Positions 35,377 to 47,782 of a DNA stretch of 64,000 bases are shown one piece after another (positions within the stretch are counted from its first letter, which is position 1; every line of letters starts with the position of its first letter). The DNA comes from Irpex lacteus (taxonomy: Eukaryota; Basidiomycota; Agaricomycetes; Polyporales; Irpicaceae). Made by a program: the position numbers and the translations under genes. The notes under the pieces were generated by a model. That model did no database searches. It was not told where the DNA came from and saw nothing but the letters and a program-made list of their open reading frames with translations. The stretch lies in NCBI GenBank assembly GCA_001986395.2, contig MQVO02000027.1:62001-126000 (forward strand), read 5' to 3'.

Positions 35377-37321
35377 ATGCCGTGCGTCGACATTGTCTCA
35401 AAAGACGACTATGTGTCGCTCTGGTACAATACCAATACGTACAACAATAATGTCAGCCTCTTCGACCCTGCAAAACCTACGCTTGTGCTCCTCCATCCAG
35501 CTGGATTAGACTCGTCATGGATGCAGACACAGGCTGAAGATCCTCGTCTACACAACGTGTACAACATGATCATGTTCGACACACGAATAACTGGTCCATC
35601 GGAGACACGGTACACTGGAAAGTACGACCTTTGGGTCGCTGCAGCCGACTTGGCGCAAGCGTTCTATCACTTACGACTTCCACCATCCCATATCTTCGCA
35701 CCAGATTTGTATTCTGGTGTCGCCATGCGCTTTGCTGCCTTGTGAGTAGCGATAGTACACCAATCCTTGCCATGAATATTTCCCTCATAAAGCATGACAG
35801 ATTCCCTAAACTATGCCTGAGCATAACTCTACTCAATGTCACGAACCCAGAACCGTGCGTTCCTCAGCTTCTGTATGATGCCGAGCTAACCAAAGTTATG
35901 TCTAGGCAACTGCTTGAGCAGCTTGAAGAGCTGCAAACTCTATGGGCCAGAGCGCCGGATTTGGAGACATTCGAGCATGTATGCAAAGAAATGCTGAAGG
36001 TGTATGCCGGTCATGTAAGTGCTAAACTTAACTCCAGACGTCATCATTTAAATCCAGCGTAGCACGCGCACCCCGATCTGCAAGACGACGTACGTTGATC
36101 GTTCAGTAAAGGTCCGCTGGTCTGTCCGCTCACAGAATGCATGGTAGATCGTTGCGTTCTGGGAAATGACCTTTCCACCGTTCAGACGAGTGGTATCCAA
36201 AATGCAATTGGATTGCCTTGTGAATGTTTGTCTGTCTACTTACTATCACCAACCCTGAAATTAACCTGCAACAGACAACACCCCTGACATCAACAGAACT
36301 CGCTGCTATAACAGTGCCGACCTCATCTTACAGGTCTGAACGTTCGTATAAAATTCACCTTAAGCGGCTCTGACCAAAATCGTCATGCAGGCAGACGATA
36401 ATACCACTCACTCATTGGTTTGGGCTGAGCAGCTCTCCCGAAACATGGTTAACGTACCAGAAGGTGTCAGCATTTTCAAAGTCAAGAGTAAGTTGAACGT
36501 ATCTACTACCGTATTTGCGACTGACTTTTTGTTCTCAACCTGAGCAGCTTCGGCTGGATACCTTTCCATCATCAGTGCTTCTATTGTAAACCAAGTCTTG
36601 TCCAAATTCCTTGCTCGTTTACCCCGAAGTGAGAAACCATCGCAGCCGCTACTCGTCCAAGAATCACTATCAGAATTCATGGCTCAAGGGCTGTCCCGGT
36701 TAGCAGAGCTCAAGGGTGACTCCAGCATTCTGCTGCGCGACCCGTCTTCGTCAATATCGTTCTCATGTCTACCTCCCGAATTGGTACAACGACAATCAGA
36801 TGGGATCGCCGAGTTCGCAAAGGATGCGCATAAAGCGTTCTCCCCACTTGGGCCAGACGGGCGACCTATACGGAAGTACGTGCTCTTATTGTGTGTTTGT
36901 AGTGAAACGTTGTGAACATTCATGAACTCTTCATCGCCATAGATTCTCCGAGCGTCATGACCGCAATCATTGGTTGAATACAGGACACGACGGATTTACA
37001 CGAACAGGTATGATATAACGCTGCTTCGGCTCTACAACCGTATTCAACGTTCTACCCTTCACAGAACTCCGGAAGGATGTCGAACCAAGTCAGAAGAAGC
37101 GGTACAACAAACAAGGGGAGAACAAGAGAGTATACATAGGCGATACAAGTGGCCGAAACTCACCGCCTAGCCCAACGTTCGCGGAAGACTCAGACCTGCA
37201 GATTGCTCGACGACGACAGAAGAATGGCGTCAATCCCTCCACCGTCGACAAGCAGAACGTCCGGGGTGCTATGGGCAAGGTCGTATCATCGGCCAGCGTA
37301 CTTCCACGGGTCTTGATGTAG
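35377..37321 (+). CDS. Alpha/beta-hydrolase-fold protein with long C-terminal extension
   Basis: Exons run from ATG 35377 to a stop at 37319-37321. The N-terminal part has the hydrolase core: strand plus oxyanion loop PTLVLLHPAGLDSSW, MIMFDTRITGPSE, then the elbow region HIFAPDLYSGVAMRFAALFP, in which Asp replaces the usual nucleophile Ser of GxSxG. The lid region includes FWEMTFPPFRRV, and the last core strand carries the putative acid and His (QADDNTTHSL). About 200 residues follow, with SIISASIVNQVLSKFLARLP and a basic, Ser/Pro-rich tail. A frame lesion lies at the CC 36321-36322: a third C would give TVPTLILQ and rejoin the next exon. One intron end looks like a stop (TAG at 36131-36133 area) but is simply the acceptor. 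Substrate unknown. Confidence 0.75.
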
Positions 37322-37904
37322 GTGCCTGGGGCTACCACACGTCTTCCCTCGACGGTTGATCTGTTCGCCTGGACGTACCATCTCCTGGGTCGCATCTTTC
37401 TCCATCTCACATCTTCCATCTATCTTTACTGGTCTGATTTATTTGCATGGTATCTGTACGTTTGCTTAGTGTTGCGTTGGTTCCCCTCATGTTTATCTCT
37501 TTACATCTCCGGCCTACCCACCTCTTACGTTTATATTTTCTGGCGGCGTTGTCCTCGTACAACAAACGCGCCGCTGTAGTTGTTAGAATATCAGCTCATG
37601 ACTTCTGGATACATCTCATCTTTCAATCACAACACGCCTGATTACTGCAGAAACGTATATACTCAACACATATTGATTCTTCTCGTTTTCGTCTATCATC
37701 TACTTAGCTATAGCCAATTGCAACAATTCTATCGACGATATTACCCAATCAATAACCTTTTTTCTAACTACTGTTTATAGTGCCTCCCGGGTACGTAAAA
37801 GCACTTGAATGTCTGTGAGAGATGTCATCGCGCAGGTGCTATATCCAACAAATTGGCGAAAACGTCCATTGTCTGAAACAGTCCGAGGATAGCCAGAGCG
37901 CGGC
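37322..37904. other. Convergent 3' region
   Basis: About 580 bp between the hydrolase stop and the UXS1 stop. It is relatively T-rich on the plus strand, as expected of 3' UTRs. No gene is seen. Confidence 0.4.
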
Positions 37905-39567
37905 TCACAGACTGCCCTCAGCCATCTTCGACTTGTAGTAGCGGACCATCTCCTCCAAACCCATACGGACGGTCCAGCGGGGCTGCCAGTCGAGGACTTC
38001 CTTGGCCCTGGTAGTATCGGGTCGTCTCTTCTGGGGATCATCGGTGGGAATGGGCTTGTAGATGATGTTGACGCGCTTGGGCTCCTCGCCGTCTTCCTTC
38101 TGCACCTTCTCAACAACTTCGCGGACGAGCTCAGCGAACTCGCCAATGGTAAATTCGTCACCGTTGCCGATGTTTACTGGACGGGTCTCGTCCGAGTTCA
38201 TGAGAGCGATCATGCCATCAATGAGATCGTGGATGTACTGGAACGACCGTGTCTGCTTGCCATCTCCGTAAACGGTCATGTCCTCACCCTTGAGGGCTTG
38301 AACAATGAAGTTGGAGACAACTCGACCGTCGAACGGGTTCACTGTTATAAAGTAGCGTTGTGAGATTAGAGATTAGCGTATCAGGATCGGTCGACTTACT
38401 GCGAGGACCTATAATAGAGAAGTTGTGACGTCAATGCAACTGAAATGAAGAGCCGACTTTATGTTGCCACTTACCATACGTGTTGAAGATGCGCACCACG
38501 CGGACATCGACGCCGTCCTGGCGATGGAAGCCGTATGTCAAGGTCTCCGCGACACGCTTGCCTTCATCGTAACATGCGCGAGGACCGATTGGGTTTACAT
38601 GACCCCAGCTAATGGGACAGTCAGCCGGGAATGCTGTGGAGAAAAGCTGAACGTACTAGTCTTCCGGTTGAGGGTGGACCTCGGGATCACCATAAACCTC
38701 TGCGGAGACGAAATTGGGATTGGGGAACCGTTTCTAATGGAAGGCTCATACCAGATGTGCTGCTAATCAAGAAGCGAGCTTTGGTTCTTTTGGCCAAGCC
38801 AAGCATGTTCAGCGTGCCCATGAACGATGTCTTGATCGTCTTCACCGCGTTGTACTGATAGTGGGGTGGGGAAGCGGGGCAAGCCAGGTGATAGATTTCT
38901 GAACTTATGTCACCTCCACGCCATAGTTCAACCATAAATACCACTCACGATCACACTCAATCATGAACGGCTCGACAACGTCATGACGAACCAACTCGAA
39001 GTTGGGATGTCCGACCCAGTGGCTTACGGTAGTCTTTGATCCCGTAAAGAAATTGTCCAGTACTGTGACTTCGTGGCCCAGAAGCATAAGACGGTCTACA
39101 AGATGAGAACCGACGAATCCGCGCCGCCAGTAACGAGGATGCGCTTGCGTTGGGATACAGGAAGCAGCCTGACAGGAGGGAAACGAGAAAGTGTGGTGTA
39201 GGAGATTGAACCGGTGTCCGGGTGGAAGATAGACTTGGACAGATAGTCGTCCGTATCGTCTCCGCCAGCAAGGTTCTTCAGGGAAGACGTAGAGTCGCTT
39301 GTCTTGACATAATGCGCCCGCAAGTACAATGAACGGAGCGCTTCCAGCGGCACCTCGGAATCAAATCCAAAACGCTGGAAACCAACGGTGGTAATGTGGT
39401 TTCCGTCCTTGTCAAGGGTGTGCACCTGCTACAATCCACGTCAGCATCGGGCTGAACATACGAAATGTCTGGATATGGCACGCCGTTGTAAGTCGTGGCT
39501 GCCTGGTGCAACCGCGACAATCACGAACGTGTTATGGGCGCATCAAGCTCACCTCAGAAGACGACAT
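37905..39567 (-). CDS. UXS1: UDP-glucuronate decarboxylase (UDP-xylose synthase)
   Basis: NAD-dependent extended SDR enzyme that converts UDP-glucuronate to UDP-xylose for capsule, glycoprotein or wall glycans. Seen: the nucleotide-binding start RILVTGGA with [38 protein letters not shown], the catalytic YDEGKR (Tyr-x3-Lys), RIFNTYGPRMNP and a C-terminal [18 protein letters not shown]. The first exon (39567) encodes MSSSE. A 9-nt micro-exon (38408-38400) encodes part of YGPRMN. Two frame lesions occur: at 39119-39120 one more base would give [16 protein letters not shown], and near 39428 one more base would join PDADVD to QVHTLDKDG. Both fit single-base loss from a short run. Otherwise the full family length is present. 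Confidence 0.9.
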
Positions 39568-39836
39568 CGCTGCAGCAGACTATTTCTGGAGGGAGATAGT
39601 GGGGGAGGAGAGGATAGTTCTCTGAACGACACGAACTCCGTCTGCCCTGTATTATAGCCACATATCAAGCGCCCATCTAGACAGGCCTCGCATCTGCGCG
39701 ATTCGCCGGACCAATCAGAGCGCGAATTGACCGAAAATCTAGTGTGCGTCTATGCTAAATGTGCTTGTGGCTCACTTCGAGACCATCCCCGACGGCCAGG
39801 ACTCGCCTCCTCGACATCCAGCACATCCAACACAAC
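39568..39836. promoter_or_regulatory. Bidirectional promoter UXS1/ENP1 with CCAAT box
   Basis: A 269-bp gap between divergent start codons. A CCAATCA element sits at 39711-39717, roughly 125 nt from the ENP1 ATG, which suits a CCAAT-binding complex site shared by both genes. No obvious TATA box. Confidence 0.45.
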
Positions 39837-41583
39837 ATGCCGCGAGCAGCGAAGCCCACAGGGAAGACCCGACATGATCCCCTCCACGTCCAGCTCGGCG
39901 AGGACGAGGTAGAAGCGAAGTACGGCAAGGTATCGAGACCGGGGAAGCGCAGGAAGTCGAGAGCAGACGATGAAGGAGACGAAACAGGAGAGGTGCGTCG
40001 TTTCTCAACGATATGCTCTGGTGATATTAACTACGTCTGTACAGATTATATTAGATCCAAAAACGTCCAGGAAAATCTTTGAACTGGCCAGGGACCAACA
40101 AGAGGAGCTGAACGAGGATGAAGAGGACGAAGATAAGAAGAGGACAGCCGCGCAAATTTCTCAATACCCCGCGGTCACACAGGCGAGGACGATGAAGAGG
40201 ATGATGATCTGGGTGACTACGACGAGGATGAAGAAGAGATTGAAGAGATCGTACGTCTGGACTCTACCGCTCTGGCCATGTAGCTGAATATACGACAGGA
40301 AATAGACGAGGGCGATCTGAAAACACTTGACGCCCTGTTGCCCTCCAATGCTGGCCAACGTAAAACCTTGGCCGACATCATCTTCTCCAAGATAGAGAGT
40401 GCAGAATCAGGAGGCACCGCGGTCATACAGAAAACACACAGAGGTACAGCTTCGTCCTTCCTCATAAGCTCGAAACTAATATATATGACAGACCCCAATG
40501 AGGCACCAGATCCAGCTGCTGGGCTTAACCCAAAGGTGGTGGAAATGTATACAAAGTGCGCGATTATCTCGTTCCACCGTCTTTCCTTGACCAATTAAGA
40601 TGTCTAGAGTTGGTGTCGTGCTCTCAAGGTACAAGTCCGGGCCCCTTCCAAAACCCTTCAAGATAATCCCATCTCTCCCCGCTTGGGCGCGCATGCTCGC
40701 GCTCACTCAACCCGAAAACTGGTCACCCCAAGCATGTCATGCTGCAACGCGTATGTTCGTATCGCAGATGAAACCCGCACAAGCACGAGTATTCCTTGAG
40801 AACGTGTTGTTGGACGCAGTCCGCGAAGATATACGATTAACAAAGGATGGTGTACGCAAGCACAAGAATAACAGAAAGCTTAACGTACATTATTACGAAA
40901 GTCTCAAGAGAGCGCTTTACAAACCTTCGGCGTTCTTCAAGGGCATCATATTTCCCCTTCTACAAGTTGAGTAATATCTTCGCCGCACCATGAATAATAC
41001 CTGATCCTTTACTTAGAACGGATGCACGCTCCAAGAGGCTGCGATTATAGCTTCTGTACTCGCAAAGGTCAAGGTGCCCTTACTTCACTCCGCCGCCGCC
41101 CTCATCCGTCTCGCTGAGATGGACTATTCTGGTAAGCCTCTCCGTCCGACTTTACCGTGTCGGCCGACTCAATGCTTGTACAGGCCCCAACTCCCTCTTC
41201 ATCCGTATTCTCCTTGATAAGAAGCATGCATTGCCATATAAAGTGGTAGATGCTCTTGTGTTCCATTTCATCCGACTATCAAATACGTACAAAGCTAAGC
41301 TCGGAGAGTCAGAAAAGCTCCCTGTGCTCTGGCACCAGAGTCTTCTGGTTTTCTGTCAAAGGTTTGTGGGTCGAAGTTGTGCATGCTTTGTATAATGTTC
41401 TCATTTGCGATGATTGCCAGGTACGCCTCGGATCTCACCCCTGACCAAAAGGACGCACTTCTGGATGTAGTGCGTGCCAATCCACACCCTCAGATCAGCC
41501 CGGAAGTTCGCAGAGAACTTGTCAATTCGGTGGAGAGAGGTGCACCGAGACCCGACGCCGACGGCGATGTCGACATGGCTTAG
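39837..41583 (+). CDS. ENP1: Bystin/Enp1, small-subunit ribosome biogenesis factor
   Basis: Nucleolar and cytoplasmic factor needed for 18S rRNA processing and pre-40S export. Starts [20 protein letters not shown], then an acidic region, then the conserved bystin domain: [76 protein letters not shown] and [20 protein letters not shown], ending DADGDVDMA. About eight exons. One lesion: at the CCCC run 40167-40170 a fifth C would turn the frame into [20 protein letters not shown], the expected acidic linker, which then joins the next exon correctly. All later joins are in frame. As ENP1 is essential in yeast, a sequence error is the simplest explanation. Confidence 0.93.
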
Positions 41584-41781
41584 ATCCATAGACGACTTCT
41601 TTGTATTGGCGTTTTGCATTGCTTTTCATTGCTGTAGCATACTCTCGGGATATTCACGCATCATATCTATCTGCGTCATCTCATACAAACGACTAAGAAA
41701 ACAGATTAAACTCCAATCACTAGATGGATAAGTTTCTGTTCAGCGTTAACCCATAGGGTTTTGGGAATCACTCCTCGAAGA

Positions 41782-44775
41782 TCACTTCTTGTTCTTCGAA
41801 CGATGACCTTCGTCGCGTTTCGGAGCAGCTTTAATTGCTCCTAAGATATCCTGTAATCCACCACGTTGCCCGTCCGTCTTGTGGTCCTTGCCTGTCCCGC
41901 TGGACGTACTATCCTCTTTGCCTCCTTCTGCGCTGTCGTCGGGAGTCTTCTTCTCTAGGGCAGCCTTTTTGACCTTCTTGCCCAAGTTTTCCTCGAAAAG
42001 CTGATCTATTTCGTCCTCACCGCGACGTTTCCTCTTTGAGCGCTTCTTTTCGGTCACAGGGGCGGGCTGCTCAGCTTGTGGATCCGAGACTGGAGCAGCG
42101 GCGGGTGTCTTCATGGGAGAAGGTTTGTTGGGTGTCGCGGACTGTTCAGCCGGTGCGTTTGCCGCTGCTCTGGCCTTCGCCTGCGCAGACTTCCATTGTT
42201 CTGGATCTTTCTTGAGGAGGTAGAGGTTCAAATTCCTTGCGAAGAATTTGCCGTAGAAAGATCCGACGAGGGTTCTCTCGTGATGAATGAGCGAGCGAGC
42301 TATCTTCTCCTACAAGTACCGTTAGCACCTTGTTCACGGGAGACTGCCGAGTAGAGAACTTGCCCTCAGATAGGGGTCAGCGAAAGCCCAGCAATTATCG
42401 CCAACGCGGCTACCGATTCGGTCATCCACGAGGGTGTGGTAATGACCAATGAAGTGCATAACAAATCTGCGCTTCTCCTTGAACGGTACCGCCGAAGACT
42501 GCAGTACAAGGTCAAGCACTCTCGAGGATGTTACATCATGAGCAATTGCGACCAGAGCGTCCATAGGCTGCGCGAAGATGCTGCATAACCGAATCAGAAT
42601 CCACCACTGAGGGGTCGGTTAGGCAAGACTTACCTGTCCAGAACGGGTTGGTGGTAAGGCGAGGGCAGCTTGAGAATTGCTTGGAGCAACACCGCTCCTT
42701 GAGTCTTGACAGCTGCAGGGTCTTCTGATGGTTCTACACGATCGTGTCGCCTATGATTGGTGTCCTGTGAGTGCTGTTGAGGGATAAGAGCCTGCGTGTC
42801 CACGAGTTTCCGGTACTCCTGCGCCAGCGTGAGTATTTTACATATATATGGCTAGGAAAACCTACTTCTAAGGTGACGATACGTAGAAGACATGGGACAA
42901 GGGCCTTTACATCGTCGGGACGTTCTGCATCGATACCAGCAGCGGAGAAAATCAACTGCAAGCCTGATGTTAGTGACATTTGGGACACATCGTTACGGGA
43001 CGAACTTTCAGCGCAGCAGCTTCACCGGAGCGCAATGAGCCTGCGCGTTCAACGATTGCACGGAATACGCCGGTGCGTGAAGACTCTGCACAAACCTATC
43101 AGTTAACCATGCGTGGAAACTTAGGATTACTGACTGTATATCTTTTCTGAAGTCGTTCCTTCAATTTCTTCGAGCGCTTCGCGAAGTTGGTCCGCGCTTG
43201 CACGCTCCAAACCCTTTGCCACCACGAAGTTTGCAACGGGATGGACGGCAAGCCGGGACAATCTTCCTACAAAGTATGTCTTCCACACCACTGCAAACAC
43301 GGGGGTCGGTAGCCGCGCGACTAATGTCTCTAAGAGATGGGACGACGTTGGATCTCTTAAAAGCGTTCCAACGTAATCAGAAGCCGGAAGGTCGTCATCG
43401 GACTTGTCTGCTATATCCGTAGATGTCAGCTAGATAGAAAAACCAAACGCTAGTACTCACAGATGCGACTTATCAAGCCGTCAAGCACTCGGTCCGCAAG
43501 GGAGTCTGGCAATACTGCCAAGTCCTGGCTGGCTTCAATCTCTAGCAACATCTGACACGATGAAATAAGTCAGTAATGAGAATAAGGATATAGCGGAAGC
43601 AGATGGTGATCACCTGCAGAAGCGGGCTCGCAACTGGACTGGCAGCGAGGGCGCGGACTTCATTACCCCCAAGCGCGTCTCTCAGCTTAGTCACAAATTT
43701 ACCTGCTTGGGTTTCGTATTCCGGAGGTACTAGTTTCGTGGCAGCACTGCTTCCATTTGGATTGTCCGATATGAACACGGAGGTCCGAGGTCCCTGCCTT
43801 GCTTTGTGGGCTGCACTTCGGCGAGATCGAATATTCGATTTATGGTCGGGGGAAAAGAGGGAGGGAACGAGGACAGCAAGCACGGCTCGAAGAACATGCG
43901 AGGCAAATGGGTCCATCATCAGAGATGTAAGTTCTGGTAACAATTCCTTTGAATGTTCAGCATGTTCGTTGCGTCTCGGAGCATCATGAACTTACTTCAC
44001 TGGCATCCAGAATTAGGTCTTTCATCAACAGCAGCTCGCCGTCGTCGGAAGATGAAGTAGGAGGAATTATGTTTTTGCACTAGATTCGTGAAGTCAGTGA
44101 AAGAAGGCGTGGCGTATTCGTTAAATTTACCTCCCGAGAGATAGTGTCTGAAGCAACCTCTACAAACGTCTGGCATACATGTGACGCAAACCGATGTTTC
44201 ACCAGTGTCTTATAGCTATGTTCTATGAGCACAGTGGCGTTTGATTACTTGATAGCTTACTCACGAACCCGTTAACCTATCGAGAAATACTCTGCGGGCA
44301 AAGTCGTCCATAGAATAAGCCATGCGCTCGAGGATGTTGGAACAATCAGGATCGGTAGACAGCTCCTTTTCTTTTCCGGACATTTCGGTCAATGCGGCCA
44401 CAAAGAATAAACGACGATCTATGAAAAAGTTCGGCGAGTGTCAATAAATGCCACCGATATAAGTTCCACTAGGTTGTCTTCCTTACCCTCATTCGGGTCC
44501 GTGTCTCCATCTTCAGGGGTATTATGGCCACCATCCTGCCATTCGCGTATTTGTGTGTCCACGGTGCGGAAATACGCTTTCACTTCTGTGTCCACGTATC
44601 CAAACGGTGCTTCTGCGTTGAACTCTGCAGAATGTGAGACAATCCATGACGGTCCTGCTTCCGCATCCTGCGGTGAGTCGTGTGCGGACTGGCTGTGTGA
44701 GTTCGTGGCCTCATAAGAAGGTTCCTCTGTCTGTTTCTTGTGCTTCTTTCCTCGTTTTCTGTGTTCTCGAGGCAT
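41782..44775 (-). CDS. NOP9: Pumilio-repeat nucleolar protein Nop9
   Basis: Nucleolar PUF-like RNA-binding protein that binds pre-18S rRNA and is needed for small-subunit maturation. Starts [18 protein letters not shown] (ATG 44775). About eleven exons with helical repeats: [93 protein letters not shown] and [19 protein letters not shown]. The C-terminal part has [20 protein letters not shown] and a Lys-rich nucleolar tail ending [11 protein letters not shown]. One intron, 42363-42310, has a canonical GC donor (GCAAGT) and must be spliced for YLR to meet [18 protein letters not shown]. No frame lesions were found. Its 3' end converges on ENP1 with about 200 bp between stops. Confidence 0.92.
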
Positions 44776-44956
44776 GCTGTAGACGTAAGCTTAAGGTCAG
44801 GATGCTGCAGTTGAAGGCAAAGCAAACTGCAGTTAGTTCAATAGACGCCCATGAAACTTCAAGCGCCTAAGCCTCGATCACTGTGACGCGTGACAATCAA
44901 AATGAAGACCCAGTTGGTCGAATTAGGAAAGAACGAATTTCGTTTCTACTACTCCC
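44776..44956. promoter_or_regulatory. Short bidirectional promoter NOP9/NCS6
   Basis: Only 181 bp separates the divergent start codons of NOP9 and NCS6, so both must be driven from this stretch. No TATA box is obvious. Confidence 0.5.
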
Positions 44957-46351
44957 ATGGCCCCTCGGAACTGCGCACTGTGCAACACGTCTAGGGCAAT
45001 TCTGAAGAGGCCTAAAACGGGCCAGCAGATATGCAAAGAGTGCTTCTTCTACGTGTTTGAGACAGAGGTGCACAATACCATCACTGAAGCTGCTCTTTTC
45101 AACCCTGGAGATCGTGTGGCCGTAGGCGCTTCTGGTGGCAAAGGTGTGTCCTTATTCCGAGGGTCCGACCATGGCATCTAACCTTATCCGTGGAAGACTC
45201 GACTGTACTGGCATATGTTATGAAAACATTGAACGAGCGATATAACTATGGGCTGCAGCTGTTTCTACTCTCAATCGATGAGGGTATCACAGGCTACCGG
45301 GACGACTCCTTGGAGGTGCTGTTCTGGTTTAAGATAATCTATATATGTACTGACTCACAATTCAGACAGTCAAGCGCAACCAGGAGCAGTACGATATGCC
45401 CTTGAAGATTCTTTCGTATGATGAACTATACGGATGGACTATGGATGCCATTGTTGCACAGATCGGAAAGAAGAATAACTGTACATTCTGCGGAGTCTTC
45501 CGACGGCAGGCTTTAGATAGGGGCGCCACGATGCTAGGAGTGGACCATATTGTGACCGGTCACAATGCCGATGATATTGCAGAGACCGTGTTGATGAACA
45601 GTACGTCTTCAGCGTCTGCCGATATGTTTTGTGCGAATATCACAACTATCTATAGTCATGCGTGGGGATATTGCGCGTCTCGGGAGATGTACATCAATAT
45701 GTACTCAAGGCGAAGATACTATCAAGCGTTCGAAGCCCTTTAAATATGCCTATGAAAAGGAGATCGTCATGTGTGTTCGGAACTTGTTCACTATCTTGAT
45801 GAGAAACACTTACCAGGCATTAGGTACGCATACTTCAAGAAGCTTGATTATTTCTCAACGGAATGTATCTATTCTCCGGAAGCTTACCGAGGGCATGCGC
45901 GTGCTTTCCTCAAGGACCTGGAAGCGGCCCGTCCTAGTGCTATCATCGACATCATCCATTCAGGGGAGGCATTGGAGGTGAATGAAGAGATCAAAGCCAC
46001 GCAAAAAGCGCAGCGTAAGTTTTTCTCGTTTCTCATGTGCGCTGTACTCTGATAAGACTAGAAACGTGCCGGCGATGCGGTTATATGTCGAGTAATGATC
46101 TCTGTAAAGCGTGTACTCTGCTGGAGGGACTTGAGCGAGGAGTAGCCGCCATAGCAGTCGTAAGTTTCACGAATCATTCGCGGGCTAAACGTGATTTTCA
46201 TATGGATAATTAGACGGACAAGGCACGTAAAAAACTTCACGCCACGGAAAACGGTGTTCAAGTGGACAACATGCGGACTATACCGTACTTTCAGCGCCAT
46301 TCACCCAAAATCGGCATTGATAGTTCGACAGTCATCCCCTCGCCGAGCTGA
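44957..46351 (+). CDS. NCS6: Cytoplasmic tRNA 2-thiolation protein 1 (CTU1/NCS6)
   Basis: With Ncs2 it thiolates U34 of tRNA-Lys, -Gln and -Glu in the cytosol, using sulfur carried by Urm1. Zinc-binding cysteines are at residues 6, 9, 26 and 29 ([17 protein letters not shown]). The ATP-pyrophosphatase P-loop SGGKDS is at about 59-64, split by the first intron. Further motifs: [34 protein letters not shown] and a second zinc site [20 protein letters not shown]. Seven exons, all in frame, ending STVIPSPS. The length of about 360 aa fits the family. No lesions. Confidence 0.95.
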
Positions 46352-46584
46352 GATATAAGTCTTCAACTTAAAGCAGGTTCAGGTGGAAGTCCGGTCTCTG
46401 ATAGGTATCAGCGCAGAAACTTGTATAAGTATAGTTCAGAGCAATTCAACTTGATGCGACTCTCACAGGCTCTCACTGTATTTCAGTATCATGGGGGTCT
46501 GATCCCTTGTAGCTATAGCTGTCCATTTTGGCCCGTATCGGGAGATATTCTACACTTTGTACAGCATATTCTAGATCCTTCCGT

Positions 46585-47782
46585 TCATATTACTACAATT
46601 ACGTTAAGCTTGTCACGGACTCTAGTTGGAGCACCTATCAACGCGGCCTTGAAATACCCAAGAACATCTGAAGACTCGAGATCACCTCTGTAAAGAAAGG
46701 TAAATTTTTCTAATGCACCCAGCTCAAGCTTTGCAAGAACAGTAACAAGTGCATTCACAGCAGGCATTATTAGTGAGTCAGCAACATGATGCGTGATTCC
46801 CAAACTGAACTCTTGGATATCCGAGGAGGATACAGCCTCGATAAAAGAGAGCATAGCGACCGAACCTGGGTTGAACTCATAGATAGTTAAGCTCTGCAGG
46901 CTCTTGCACAGTGCAAGACTGAGGTCGTTCCTAATGGCTGTAAGATTGCATAAGCCAACTGTCTAGAGCGGCAATAACTATACTACCTTCGTCTTCAGCG
47001 GGAGTAATTTCCGTGTTCAACGGCCTAATATTGAGCGACAGGTGTTCCAACAGTTCGCCGTGATCACGTAGGTATTTTCCAGCGTCGACTACCTGTCCCT
47101 GGTAGATATCAAGGCTCAGGGATCTTAATCTGCTCGTGACAGACCTCTCCACCAACCAATCCAGCACTTTTCCCAGGCCAAAAGGATACGCTCCCCCGAT
47201 GTGGAGATCCAAGGTAGTGAATGTGGGATTGAGTAGCTGAACAGGATACGGGTATATGGACGCTAGTAAAGGATGCAGGAAGCCGATGGTAACGTGCTTG
47301 AGGTTTGGGAGGGCACAGATAAAAGCGAATAGGAGATTCACGACGATAGTCGAGTCGCGAACGGTCAGTCTCTCGACCGATGTGAAGGTAAGGAAGGCAT
47401 GTAGAAAGATGGTAGGGCAATGCCGACCATTCTCGTATAGGTTAACGAGCTCTATATGGCGAAGCTTGGTTAGCTTTGTAGGGAGAATGCGCGGTATTCC
47501 TATGATCCAAGCCGACGCGGCTGGAGCTGGGCCTGAAACGAGAGGTCGGATACGTAATCGGGATACAAGGGGTCCAATGCTTGGATCGGAGATGAGAAGA
47601 GCTTCGAACGTCGCCAAACAAAACGCGGTAGATATCTGGATTTCGCGGAAGATGAAGCGACGGGTGACGCTATGCCACAAACGGCAGACTTGGGCGCATG
47701 TTGCTAAACACGCGAGGTCGCCTTCATCGTAAAGGGCGCTGGCGAGATATGTTAGAACGTCGAAATTGAGGATGCCTGCCAT
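46585..47782 (-). CDS. F-box/LRR-like protein, frame disrupted near its 3' end
   Basis: Starts MAGILNFDVLTYLASALYDE at ATG 47782; the segment CAQVCRLWHSVTRRFIFREI is a typical basidiomycete F-box. Leucine-rich stretches follow (SVERLTVRDSTIVVNLLFAF, PNLKHVTIGFLHPLLASI, RLRSLSLDIYQGQVVDAG). The first frame stops at 46931 after LDSWLMQ, while the next frame continues in register as LTAIRNDLSLALCKSLQSL and runs to 46585. The break near 46950 needs one extra base removed or two added, so it does not fit simple single-base loss as well as the others. The F-box would link to Skp1 in an SCF ubiquitin ligase; substrate unknown. Such genes are numerous and often decaying in Agaricomycetes, so a real pseudogene is possible. 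Confidence 0.65.

Noticed and set aside
36107..36140. In-frame TAG in the hydrolase
   Set aside because: The TAG is the end of the intron (GGTAG acceptor); the exon starts with IVAFWEMTFPP immediately after.
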